In this document: positions 11,971 through 23,484 of the stretch, one piece after another
Layout: each line of letters starts with the position of its first letter
Numbering within the stretch: position 1 is the first letter of the stretch
Source: Plantago major
Taxonomy: Eukaryota; Streptophyta; Magnoliopsida; Lamiales; Plantaginaceae
Direction of reading: 5' to 3'
DNA: 64,000 bases
Assembly: GCA_026545765.1 (NCBI GenBank)
Contig: CM048840.1
Coordinates: 88,936,877 to 89,000,876, forward strand
Notes under the pieces: generated by a model
The model's input: the letters and a program-made list of their open reading frames with translations, nothing else
Database searches by the model: none
What the model was told of the DNA's origin: nothing
Program-made: the position numbers and the translations under genes

Positions 11971-14110
11971 CCTAAGATAATTATGCTAGCACACTACAAA
12001 TTTAATTACACTAAAATTATGCTAAAATAACCAATAAATTTGGCACTATACATACATTAAAGAGATGGAATAGAAAATTCACTTGCACAGTAGAATATTA
12101 TGTACAACTTACGAGAATTAAAACAAACTCTTTGAGGATGAATCTCAAGAAAATCAATAATCCATTTTGGGAATGTGTGAATTCACGACAAAGGAAAAAT
12201 CATTTCCAAACTGACCGAGTATTTGATTCTGGATGAATTGTTGTTGAGAGGAATTGTAAGAGATGAAGATAAATCATGGGTTTCAATTAAAAATCTTTTC
12301 CAAACAGATCAAAATTCACTTAATTTTATGAAGATTAAATGCCTAATCAGATCAAAATGTTCCGGTTCCGGTTTTGTATATAGCTGCCCGGTTGGGTTTC
12401 TGGGTTTAGATGGCTTAAGCCCATTGGCAGACCCAACTGATGAAACTAATCCTAATCTATATATATAGGCTCTGGTTACCAGCTTCATAAGCTTTTTTGA
12501 CCATTGACTAATAAAAAGTTCGTTACGTGAACGCGCAACTTCTTAAATTAGCTAGCTACCCAAGTTAACTTTTTTTTAAAAAAAGCTCCTTCTTAGCTTT
12601 TTCATTCCGAAAATATCCCTGACCTAAATTAGAAAAAGAAGAAGAAGTAAAAACTACCCGTTTTTATTATTTACTCGTGTTCCATCTTTATTGCCGTATT
12701 ATTTGTAGACCACATGGAAAGTCATTAGAATTCTCAACTTATATTTTATATTATTGGATCCTTTGTTATACATTTTGTGTACTTGTTTGCAACTAGCATA
12801 AGGATTAATGCACCCACATCTCTTTAAAATGCATACATGTAGAACACATCAATTACTGATTTTTTTCATTACTAAGTAAAATGCTCAACGAATATTTCTT
12901 TCAACTTCTAATAATTTTGATGATGTTATTAAAGTGGCGATGTAAAGTACATTGAATATATATTAGAATAATTGGACAAAATGTGATGTACTATTATTTA
13001 AAAAACTATAGACTAATAATACGATGAGAAAGGTTAAAGAAAATAAAAATAAGAGCAATGCCCTTTTATGTCATTTTACAAAATACCAAATTTTATCGCC
13101 TAATTTGCTAAATACCTACATTTAAAATCATTAGCTTCAAATTAGTTAATCAACTCCTAATCAATTAGCTTATCACCACTAATCACTACCAACTAGCTTT
13201 TCAGCTAGTTTTGCTAAACAGAGCCATACTCCTCCCGTCCTCCATCCTACGTCAATTGTCCAGTTTTAACTTTTTTGCCGTCAACAAAACTTAATTTTTA
13301 CTACGAATTAATCTCAAACTATAATGTAAAATCATCAATTAAACTATATAATAAAAATTTACATCCAAAAACTATTTATGTCGAATATTAACCGTGAAAA
13401 ATCAATTGAGAAAAAATGAGACTAAGTGGCTCACAATTGTGCAAGAAGAATAAATGGAAAAAGTCTACGCAAAGATCATCAATATTACTTGTCGAATCAC
13501 CAAAAAGATCTATTAAAACTAAGGGATCTGTTATTTTCGTCTGAACAGGACAGAACAAAACTGATCTAAATTGAATGGAACTGATCTAAATTAAATAGAA
13601 CTGAACTGAACTGAATTGTAATATAAAAAACAACTAAACAAAACTGAACTTAATTGAAATTAATGAGTTTTCTTATGGAAAAAAAAGAGCCTAAACAACC
13701 AAATCGGACATCTATAATTTTTACTCCATAAACTTGTCCAATTAGATACCGAACTGGTCCAACCAGAATACATTGGACATAAATTGAAATGACACGTTTT
13801 GCCAAGTTAGTTTAGCTCTTGTTGGTTGGGCTTTGATCATTCATGTACCCAGCCACAGCCCAATACACAAGGGGTCCTTGGTCTCGTCGTGTCCACGCCA
13901 AATGTTAGCAGCTGTCAAGGCAAACGAATCAGACATCGATCTTCAGCTCTACACTACTACCCAATTGAATGGTACAGTAATTTTGATTTCTACTTTGTTT
14001 TCCGATTCCTTATCAACCCTTTACTTTTTCCCATATGCTTCCCAGCTCCTTATATTTTGTAGGTTTGATCTCATTTATTGTTGATTCAGCAGATCTCGAC
14101 CTTCAGTGTT
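11971..14110. other. Intergenic and probable 5' region of the next gene
   Basis: This is AT-rich DNA with no convincing gene. At 13228 there is a Stowaway-like start (ACTCCTCCCGTCC) with no matching right end. A low-complexity CTGAACTGAA-type stretch lies at 13540-13660. Region 13830-14110 may hold the promoter and untranslated leader of the gene starting at 14111. Confidence 0.4.
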
Positions 14111-16033
14111 ATGGATAACTCTACTTTACCACCAACCTCAAAGTTTTGCTCACATGAAAATCTGCAAGGTATTAGTATTTATAGATATTATCCTGTCTCA
14201 ATTCTTTCATTCAGTTGATAAAACAGGAAAATTGTTATGTGAAGTGAACTTTTCAAAGCATACTATAAACATCAGCTAAAACTTATTGTTGACATTTCTA
14301 CTTTAATTAATGTGTTTCCGTGTGTTTGTGCTTGAGTCAGGTGCTGGAAATTTAGTTGAAATTCAGACCAATAAATTGTGTTCTTTAATTGTAGTCGGTT
14401 TTCGCTCTTAGTTATTGAGGCCATATATTACACTTGCTGAACGTATTCAGGGTGCTAATTGCTAAAGTATAGTTCATGCAAAATCAGTAGGTTGAAGCTT
14501 GTCAACCATATCGCAATAATGTGTTTCTTTCTGAGAACTTCGAGCAATTACATTTGGTTTTGAGTGTTCTTGACATCTTCATGAAGCTTGTGTGGCGAGC
14601 GAAATTTGCAATGATGTGTTACACTTGTGAGTTTCAATTTCTGTTGTGGATGAAAATCAGCTCAATAGCCTTAGATTTAGAAGCTTCTGATGCTAAATCC
14701 TTTTAAACGAATTGTTTAGCCAGAATTTTGTGACATTGGTGCTGATTCATGCTCCGTCTCTCAGTGGAATGTATCGGACGCGCTAAGCCTGGTTCTCATT
14801 AAGCCACACCTCAGCGATATGCACAATCCTTCCCTGTAACTAGATGTCTAGAAGCTCTAGTTTGAGGCATCACGGAACAATCTCTTCTCTTCATCCCAGA
14901 TTCACATTATAAAAATGAGTTGCCTATTAATCTTCGATCATTCCTTCTTTGTTGGCACTGCTTATTTTGCTTCCAACTGACATGTAAACCAAATGTTCGG
15001 ATATTTTATCTATTACTCGAGCAACTATCTAAATAAACCTACAAATATTGCTTTGAACCGAAACTAGTAAAATTCTTAGTGACAACCAGTTTATTTGCTA
15101 ACATTATGAAAATGTGCACCATCACCCACCCAAGTGCTTGGCTCATGCCACTAATGTAGACTGTTTTGACTGGTTTTTACTAATGCTGACGTAAAAACTG
15201 GTTCTCATGATGACTTAGTCTTCAAACTAAGTTCGGTTGTGCTTCTGCCTCTTATGAAATACAAATGTCTTGAAGTTCACATGTTTCTTGGAGTCTCAGT
15301 AATCCTGATTGCATTTTTCTTTCAATGCTCAACTTGATATAGTATTAGTACCTGTTTATTTATTTATTTTGGTAAAGCTGTTAACTACCCAGATTACAGA
15401 TATCCATATAGCTTACAAATATGAGGAGCATGTGGCTCCTGCTTCAACAGATGTAGGTGTAGATGTAAACATGGAAGCTTCTATAACTCCTGAAGAAGTC
15501 ATGCGAGCTGGAGGATTTGGAGCTAGAGATGACATGGCAAGTTTCCTACCGGTTGCAAGTGATTTTACCGATTTTGAGGCCCACCTGCAGGAGGATCAAG
15601 ATTATGAAAATTCAGGGTACGCGATACTATAGTGGTATTATATCCATTTTAAGAACCTAGAAGTAATCTTGCTGTCATGACAATATTTGACTGAAATGGT
15701 ATTCTGTCTGCTCTGTAATATGTTTATTTACTTGCATAACTAATTTTATCAAGGTCTGTCGAATTTAGGCCATCTCAAGAGACGAAAGAGGTTGGCCATG
15801 AGGCCTCTGCACCGGAAGTTGGCGCTGGAGAAGCAAGTATGGAAGCCTCCGTGGTTTCTGATGAAGTAACACGTGCTGGAGGCTTTGGAGCTAGAGACGA
15901 TATAAGTAGCTTTCTTCCTGTTGCAAGTGATTTCACCGATTTTGAGGCCCATATTCGTGGCGCTAGAGACTATGAAGATCCAGATGAAGTAATTAGTAGA
16001 CCAGGGCTTGGGTGGAACAATGAAGCAAAGTAG
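14111..16033 (+). CDS. Small uncharacterised plant protein with a duplicated AGGFGARDD...FLPVASDFTDFEA motif, three exons
   Basis: The proposed exons are 14111-14168, 15400-15616 and 15754-16033. All have GT-AG junctions, and the phases join exactly (phase 1, then phase 2), giving 184 residues. The protein has no signal peptide or membrane segment and is acidic. Residues about 44-90 and 121-168 are two copies of one block: MEAS, then EV, RAGGFGARDD, SFLPVASDFTDFEAH. One copy is encoded by exon 2 and one by exon 3, so an exon duplication is likely. The C-terminus ends SRPGLGWNNEAK. I believe the block is conserved in plant proteins of unknown function, but I cannot name the family. Exon 1 is the least certain part, and another upstream start (13902) was considered but leads to a stop. 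Confidence 0.72.
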
Positions 16034-16419
16034 TAGTCTCACCTGGAATGGTTGAATTTAGTTTGTGTCTTAATTCCTCTATAGATTCTGTTATGTCACA
16101 AAAATAATTGTTAGTGATCTAGTGGATCATTTGTCCATATTAGTAGTTTCCATCGACATTAGGGGTTTTTATTGATTTGGAGTGTTGATTTGGTGATGCT
16201 GAGTAGATCCTATGGAAGTTGGAGTTCTGATTGCAAATGAAGTGCTATATTAAGATCCAGTATCCCATCGGTTCCTTAACGTGACAACAATTTACTTGCT
16301 AGCTCTAAAGTATCGTCATCTACGTGAGAATCCTTACTATATTATGTCTAGTTGTCAAGAATCAAATTCTATGCACGCAGAGTGTGGGCGAATTCCAGTC
16401 ATAGAATGCTGGCCCCTTA

Positions 16420-16760
16420 ATACATCTAGCTAGCCTCAAGTATCTGGTTAGGAACCTCAGACAGATGCACTTTCCTACTAATGAACAATAATTATTGATG
16501 TTGTCTCTGCATGGTGTACGTTAGTTGCTTCTGAAATCCTGCAATATCAACAAATGCATTACTACTTTTTTAGCTAGTATATATGTTAAGTATCCTGAAT
16601 TCTGAAGTTAAATGTGAAGAGAATTGTGTTACAACAAGTAATAGTGTGGAATTGAATGATTTCAGAGAGAGGATAGTAGATGTCCAAGACAGTAAGCTCA
16701 AGGCCTGAAGTCTGAATAACTTGTCAACTGAAGCACTGAGTTTTGTAAATAAGCTTCAAT
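16420..16760 (-). pseudogene. Decayed partial duplicate of the GDSL lipase (exons 4-5)
   Basis: Two stretches match the neighbouring lipase gene in the same order and strand. Region 16430-16545 resembles exon 5 and its splice acceptor (17080-17260), sharing GATGTTGTCTCT, TTAGTTGCTTCTG and AATCCTGCA. Region 16650-16740 resembles exon 4 (17490-17560), sharing GTAGATGTC, CAAG and AGGCCTGAAGTCTGA. Indels and substitutions destroy the frame. A tandem partial duplication followed by decay is the simplest explanation. Confidence 0.7.
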
Positions 16761-17047
16761 TTAGAGTATTATTACTGAGAAATGAGAATCAATGTAGATA
16801 AGTTTTAGTTAATTCTTAACATTGCAGCTGAACAAAGCACTTGTAATTAGAACTTTGCATTTCATTGATCAACCCTTACAAGAATACAGGCATATAAGCC
16901 TTCCAAGTTAAAAGGACCTAGAACGAAATACAAATAAACGGTTGATAACTAGAACGATAATTTCTAGCTTTATATGACATATCCCCTACACATTGATCTT
17001 ATTTGACTAAATAGGATAGAACACATTAATTTGTAGGTGTATGTAGA

Positions 17048-18642
17048 TTAGTTGATAAGGGTAGACCCTTGAATCTCCAAGTAAGGCAGTAGATAAAGGT
17101 TAGTTGCCTCAGAAGGATGCACACTGTCCCAAAACACATACTGAGATGCATTCTTGCACGTTCCTCCTAATGAAACGGGATTGCACAACAATGATGTTGT
17201 CTCTATTGTCCCGGTGCCACAACAACCTTTAGCTGCTTCTGTAAATCCTGCAGTACAAAAGCAAAACAGAACAAAATGTATTAATTCTTGGGTGTATATA
17301 GAGTTTATGATCAAACAGCTTAACCTCCGTATTTGAAAACTAGATGGCAGTAGTCTAGTTGTCCTTAATTCTTTTAGATGGTATGTTACTGACATGCATA
17401 TATGCTATTGCAGAATTCAAAGTTAAGTTGAATGTTAAGAGATTCATGGTATGGTACCATGACGAGTAAGTATAGAATTGTTTGTAATGAGTTGGTAGAG
17501 AGGCTGGTAGATGTCGAAAACAACAAGCTTCAGGCCTGAAGTCTGACTCATCAGTTCTGATGCAGCTGCATTGATTTTCCTGTTGAATTCTTGAGCATCT
17601 CTGTTTATTCTAGATACACAACCTTTTTTATTGAATCCAAATAATGTTCTTGCAACAGGAAGGCAGCCTAGCGGTGGAAGTGAAGTTACCCCTATTTTCC
17701 GGGCTCCCAAGCCATACAAGGTCTGTTTAAAACAAGGTCAGTGCGCAAATTAGTAAACCATACAAGCTATGACTAAAGCAAGACAATTGGAATATGATGT
17801 AGCTGGAAGGACTTATGAAGTGTACCCTGATATAATTCGTGAAAATGCTGACAAGGTATGAGGAGTATTGATCAGGAGTGTATGCCTTGTTGAGCAAAAT
17901 ATTGATATAGTAGTTCTGTATAAAGTCACTGCTACCGGCAGAAACCAGGTACAATGCATCGGTTAGGATTCTTTGTGCCCTCGCCTTTCCAGCTACCCTT
18001 GTTAGCTTACGCTGATATTCTTTGTAGTACTCTAGCTGTCGAGACATTGGAATTACATTCTGCAAGACAAATTTCATATGTAAGAATCAATACTTGCCTA
18101 TATTCCAATAGAAACATTATAAACTGATAAGAGTTTAAGAATTGATGATTACACTTTGAATGGATGTGTGCTCATCATATCCTGCACCCGCAGAAGCAAA
18201 GTTTGTTCCGTTGATTAGGTTCTTCCCCTTGGCTTGCGGGCTAAGGTAAGCTGGCGCGATTGTGAATTCAAGATTCATTGCTGAAAATGAAGTCAATTTC
18301 TATGCATGTTTAGCTAATGATAAATATTACCATAAGGCATTTTGTTAGCTAAATATTGTTTGGTAAATATATGAATTCAAGATTTCTGGAATCTGAGTTA
18401 CCTAGGATATCTGTTGCTAGTCTTCCATTGCAAAATCTGCCAGTAGCTGTTTTGTTATCGAAGTCGCGGCCATAAGGCGGATAATCGGCCTTGAAGATGG
18501 TTAGAATGTAATCATTGTTTCCCACATCGACAATAGAGTCGCCAAAGGTGATGATGGCAGTGGCAGGACCTGCCTGAGAACCAAGACTACTAGAAAGCAA
18601 AGCAACAGCAAGTAAATATGCAAACACAAATATTCCTGCCAT
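17048..18642 (-). CDS. GDSL esterase/lipase (SGNH hydrolase), five exons, secreted
   Basis: The exons on the minus strand are 18642-18402, 18280-18153, 18059-17826, 17722-17458 and 17247-17048. All have GT-AG introns and matching phases, giving 355 residues, a normal length for the family. The N-terminus ([16 protein letters not shown]) is a signal peptide. Block I is [12 protein letters not shown] with nucleophile Ser36. SAGSSDF is the block III position, with Asp where the canonical GxND has Asn. [14 protein letters not shown] lies in exon 5, and DSVHPSE supplies the catalytic Asp330 and His333. The family hydrolyses ester bonds of lipids or cell-wall polymers in the apoplast; the substrate here is unknown. 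It resembles the plant APG-like GDSL branch. Translation starts at the ATG at 18642, just before the signal peptide. No frame lesion was found, so the gene is probably functional. Confidence 0.93.
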
Positions 18643-19608
18643 TTCTCAAACTGGGCTGATGTTCAGTAAATTAAGAGTTTACTGTGCAGCTAGTGAGTAG
18701 TATGGAAATTAAATGAGAATGGAGATTGGTATTAAATACAATCTGCTAAAGAATTAACATGAATTTGACATGTTTGACCAGTTTGGTTTGGAGCTGGTGA
18801 AACATGTAACTTGACATGTTCAACAAAATTACATGCTGTTTTGAAAACTAGTTCAATGTATAGAAAAAGGTATTTTTTTAACCTCCAGTACGAGATCCAA
18901 ACACATTTTGGTAGTAGGTATGACACTTTTTTGCACACTTGTCTCCAATACGAAAGTCTTGTTCACAGATACGAAAACAAAACAATAGACGGCAAACTAA
19001 TTGCAAATAGGCCCCTGGAGCTAAAAACAACCTAAACCCCTACTTCTGCTTTATTGGTAACTAGAAGTTGGGTAACACGTTAGAGGTGTTATTGCATTGT
19101 ATTTTCACGTTTTTCTAAAATTCATTTAATGTTATTTTACGTTTTATTTTTTAAACTGTTTTTTACATAAGTTGGTTTTGAATTGAAATTATGAAGAAAA
19201 TTTATCTGTGATAATTGTGTATTATATCTAAAAATGATGGAGATAATAGAATGGCAATGATTGATAGAGCCCAATCATTAATTTTGTGCAAGAAGTGTTT
19301 CTCTACATCCAAATCCTTATATTCAAATTGTTGCCTAACTCTGTTCAAGTCAGGTGCAGTTGCACAACGGTGAAGTTAATGTCATAAATTAACCGGAATA
19401 TGAATTCGGCCTAATTCATTTCCTTCCTTATCCCCAGGTCTCTTCCCCTGTCTTTAGCAAATTTATCTCACATCAATAATACTAAATCTCATAAAAGTCC
19501 TACTACGTATGAAAAGTCCAGAGAGACCCCTATGTTTGTGTTCAAATTATCTATGTTTTACAATGACCCGTTTTCAATTTTTTCGCGGATCTTCTCGTAT
19601 CCGGTTAG
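18643..19608. other. Promoter side of the lipase gene and intergenic DNA
   Basis: Upstream of the lipase on its strand, a weak TATA-like TATTTAATA lies at about 18731-18740, roughly 90 bp before the ATG. The rest is AT-rich and no further gene is recognised. Confidence 0.35.
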
Positions 19609-19666
19609 GTGTTAATTATCGAATCCGGGTCGCAGACCCATTTATTCAGGATTCACTATAAAAGGA

Positions 19667-19676
19667 CATTTTTCAG
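19667..19676 (+). promoter_or_regulatory. TATA-like box of an unidentified plus-strand transcription unit
   Basis: CACTATAAAAGG is followed by a pyrimidine-rich leader-like stretch (19680-19760) and AAACCCTAAC motifs, which often occur near plant transcription starts. No long ORF follows. The next recognisable coding sequence (19896-20144) is in antisense. Confidence 0.3.
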
Positions 19677-19895
19677 ATTTTCTTTTTCATATTCTTCATT
19701 AGTGGCTCTTTCTTTTCCATTCCATCTACTCCTCTCCAAAATTTTACAGGAAACCCTAACATCCATTTCTCCCATTTCGCGATCTAGGTTTATGTTGTGT
19801 GTTTGATTTCTCCATATTGCAAACTCAGTGGTAAGTAGATCTATGGATTAGCAGAAATCGGATCCTCCTGAAACCCTAACTTCATATTTTGGGGG

Positions 19896-20144
19896 TTATT
19901 GATGCTTTTGTTGTTGCTCGTGTAGATTCAAATTTGAAGTCTCCTCTGCCCAGCCGCGAGAATGCATCTCCGCTTCTGGCGAGGTGGTGCAACCCTGGGA
20001 GGAGAAGAGCTCGACGAGTACAGGAGAGGCATGTTGCTGCTTGGTTGTGAGGTCAGCCATGACGTTGTGGTTTGAGGAGGAGGAGGAGACGCCGACAGAT
20101 TCTCGGGGAGTCCGGCCGAAACAAGCGAAGAGACGGCGCTCCAT
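19896..20144 (-). pseudogene. DUF1223-type gene fragment (N-terminal exon), frameshifted
   Basis: From the ATG at 20144 the minus strand encodes MERRLFACFGRTP, a Ser-rich linker, and SPVLVELFSSQGCTTSPEAE. This is the start and first conserved thioredoxin-like block of plant DUF1223 proteins as I remember the family. After PEAE the frame shifts. The next bases encode LGRGDFKFES only in another frame, where the family continues with a similar LGRGDF block. Homology then stops near 19920, so most of the protein is missing. It lies antisense within a promoter-like plus-strand context. Family identity is from memory. Confidence 0.6.
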
Positions 20145-20790
20145 GGATGTACGCCGATAGATTTTGTGTTGCTTCGATTTTGAATCGGTCTGTGTTGCTG
20201 ATTCCAGTATTTTAACCTTCTCTTACAGTAATCCTGATTATTCAACTCGCGATTCTTCAGGTATTATTGTTTTTCCATGTCCGATCTTAGTTTTTGAAGT
20301 TGTTTCAGTTGTTTTTATACTTTTTTTTGAGTATTCGGTTGTTGTTGTGCTCTATTAGGGTTTTCCAATGGTTGGATCGATCTTGAATGAGACTGTTAAT
20401 GGAGATCGGAGATCAAAATGAGGAGTTGAGATCGTAGATCGAACGGACGAGTTGAGATCGAGATCGATCGTAGTGAATTACCACCATATTCCTCCCTATT
20501 TGCTTGATCCAGATTAATTTCAGGTATGATTTCTGCCTTCTATTTCGCCTGAACTCATAATCGCCTATCATTTTGTATTATCAATCTGCCAAATTGACTG
20601 TTCCGATTGCTTCACGTGCTTAAATTTGATGAAAAATGTGTTGGTTAGATCAAGCGTGGTGATAGTGATTTATGGACAGTGGAGGCAATATCACAAGTTT
20701 GGTGTTTTAGTTGTGAACTTGTGTATGAGTAAGAAGAATGTTGAGTGGATCCAGAATTCTTTTCTTAGTTGGATGGAGAAAGTCTTTCAT
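20145..20790. other. Intergenic, no gene recognised
   Basis: A GATCGAGATCG-type purine repeat at 20390-20475 is the only structure seen. The ORF at 20626-20892 has no recognised motif. Confidence 0.35.
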
Positions 20791-21660
20791 AAATACTTGT
20801 ATAAATTCTCTAGTTTTTACATTATATTGTCTAGGAATTCTCTAGTTTTTACATTTTCACCTTCACCTTCAACTATCAAATTTACTAACTGATCTCAACA
20901 TATTTGTCTAGTTTTTAGAGGATATTGTCTAGTTTTATTATCAAACATTAACATAATTGTCTATATTGTCTAGTTTTTACACTATATTGTTTAGTTTATG
21001 AAAGGAATTCTCTAGTTTTTACATGATATTAAATATACATTATATTGTCTAGTTTTTACATTATATTATCTAGTTTATGAGAGGAATTCTCTAGTTTTTA
21101 CATTATATGTCTAGTTTATGAGATGAATTCTTTAGTTTTTACATTATATTGTCTAGTTTATGAAAGGAATTCTCTAGTTTTTACATTATATGTCTAGTTT
21201 ATGAGAGGGATTCTATAGTTTTTGTATAAATGTTCTATGTTTTTTGTATAAATTGTCAGGCTTGATTGGACTGGTAAACTTAGAACTTCCGATAGTGTTT
21301 TTCGATGAAGATATGGGTGCTCAAGGAACTCCTTTTCCATGCAAGGATCTAAGAGACCTTCTGTTGATGATTATTTCGAAGAGGGTGTATTGGATTATTT
21401 GAAGAAGAATGCTCTGAAGAAACTAAATCAATCGAAGAAAAATTATTGTTTTTGGACTGATGATGATATTGTACAGAATCGAATTATACAGTTTTGTAAA
21501 TGAATTGTTTAGTTTTATTACTTATCCAGAAATTTAGTCAGTGAAACATAATTGTCTATATTGTCTAGTTTTTACACTATATTGTTTAGTTTATGAAATA
21601 AATTCTGTAGTTTTTACATGATATTAAATTCACATTATATTGTCTAGTTTTTACATTATA
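20791..21660 (+). repeat. Degenerate AT-rich repeats (TTGTCTAGTTTTTACATTATA)
   Basis: Units such as GTCTAGTTTTTACATTATA and TCTAGTTTATGAGAGGAATT recur irregularly at 20800-21240 and again at 21535-21660. They flank an unrecognised short ORF at 21339-21503 (54 residues, Lys/Asp-rich). The pattern resembles decayed tandem arrays rather than genes. Confidence 0.7.
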
Positions 21661-21867
21661 TGACTAAAAGATTGATCTTTGACAAATTACTATCACACAC
21701 TAAACAATAACACGTGACAAAATTAGTTGCGCGCTCCATCATCTGATCGGGTAACCCAAGCGACTCGAATTTCTAATTAATTAGACCACATGAAATAACA
21801 TACTACACAAGTCCACCACTGTACATTACTACCACTATCAGGAAATATCCAAAACACTTTGATTGAA

Positions 21868-21964
21868 AATTTGCCTAAGTCGCACACTCGTTAAAACTTC
21901 AAAATAACAATAACAAGAAGGAGAAGCACAATATGAAATAACGAGTGTGCGACTTAGGCAAATT
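21868..21964. repeat. Perfect 25-bp inverted repeat with 47-bp loop
   Basis: AATTTGCCTAAGTCGCACAC at 21868, continuing to 21892, is exactly complementary to 21940-21964. A nearby direct repeat of CCACTTAGGTTTG (22029 and 22071) is separate. The hairpin could be the core of a small MITE or an RNA foldback. No target duplication was evident. Confidence 0.75.
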
Positions 21965-23183
21965 ACATCCTTGCAACTAAGAAAGCTTGTATAGACCAAG
22001 AATGGAGATACCTCCCTCTTCAAACCGTCACTTAGGTTTGAGGGAAAACCCAAAATTAAGCAAAAACCGCCACTTAGGTTTGCTAATCGACGAGATTCTT
22101 AAGCTTCCGGTGGAATCGGCTTGGTTCGCTTCCATCTGATTTCGGCTTTTTTTCGATTGGGAAGTTTTCGGGGTTGATTGTTGTGTCTGGAGGAACGGGG
22201 AAGTCGGGTTCGGGTAGTGAGTTAGAGGTTGCATTTGAGGCGTGAGATTGAAATTTAGATTGGAGTAGTCATCAGATCTCGATTTCTTCATCCCAACTAA
22301 ATCAAAGAATTTAGATCAGTTAAACAATTTCCATATGAGTATGACCAGGGCTGATCTTGCCGCCGCTGTGCCATGATGGCAGAGAGTGCTGGTAGATTGA
22401 AGATAGTGAATTGCATATTGTTGTTCAGAAGGAAAGGATATGAAAAGTAGGAATAATTTAATACTAATGATGTATTATACTACTTTTAATACCAAGAATT
22501 AATTTAAACCCAATTCAAATATAAAAAACATTTCAGATCCATTATCAACATCCACACTTCTGTTCTCCTCATCAAAGCTCCAATGGCCGACGTTGTTATT
22601 GACGTAGCAAGTTTCCGATTGTCAGAATTTCGAATCATTTTCGGGTAAATTAAGTTCCAGTACAAAATCTGTCCCAGCCCATGACCTTTTTCATGTATTT
22701 TATTCACATACATATGCAATTCATTGAGCTCAATGTAGGATAAATTGTTTCATCTAGCTCCATGTAGGTGTCAGCCTATCAACCTTGGGGACTTCACAAT
22801 TAGACACGCCTAATTATTGCAAAACAAGTAATGAAGCAACTTTAATTGCAATTTCAAATTCAAACACTGATACCACACCCTTGATCAAATAACTCCCCCA
22901 AATTAGGCAAAGTCTCATAGCATTTGTCGATACCATCTGGGAGGAAAGAATTAAAAAAAAATGTCTTCTCAAAATTGTCAATTCGACCTTACACTGATAT
23001 GTAATACAATGTAAAAATTATACCAATATTCATGTCTTTTCGTATTCTTCAAATAGAAACCAATTTTAACTATATTTCGACAATTTCAAATTCCAGTGTT
23101 CTTACACTCTTAAATTGCAAAAAGATTTTTTTAATTGTAATTTCATTAATTTCAACGACTAAACACTTATGTCCGCTCAAATT

Positions 23184-23187
<4 letters not shown>
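21965..23187. other. Intergenic, no gene recognised
   Basis: AT-rich DNA with short ORFs lacking motifs. Confidence 0.4.

Positions 23188-23241
<54 letters not shown>
23188..23241. repeat. (AT)n microsatellite
   Basis: An uninterrupted TA dinucleotide run of about 50 bp. The Tyr-Ile repeat ORF read through it is an artefact. Confidence 0.97.
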
Positions 23242-23244
<3 letters not shown>

Positions 23245-23484
23245 AATTTTAAATTTCACTTGTTCGCCTCTTAAATTAAGTGAAATTTCATTAATTTCAA
23301 TATCTAAACACTCATATAATATGATAAATATTTTAAAATAAAAAAATAATTTTTAACAGCGAAATAATAAACAGATCCATTAAAGGGCATATTTTATTAA
23401 TGTTGCAATCAATCCGTTGTAGGAAGTTTTGCACCACGACAACGACAATGACCATGACGCATTGAAAAATAGTTTTAACACGGC

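Noticed and set aside
13228-13480. Possible fourth Stowaway MITE
   Set aside because: Only one end (ACTCCTCCCGTCC) is visible; no inverted partner or TA pair could be found.
13902-13971. Alternative first exon (MLAAVKANESD) for the duplicated-motif gene
   Set aside because: Plausible donor GTACAG, but joining to either acceptor near 14090 gives an early TAA in frame; kept as possible leader only.
19740-19880. AAACCCTAAC motifs as interstitial telomere repeats
   Set aside because: Only isolated single copies; common near plant transcription starts and not tandem.
21339-21503. 54-residue ORF rich in Lys and Asp
   Set aside because: No family recognised, and it is flanked by degenerate repeats; not enough to call a gene.
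23190-23274. ORF with a long Tyr-Ile repeat
   Set aside because: It is a translation of the (AT)n microsatellite.
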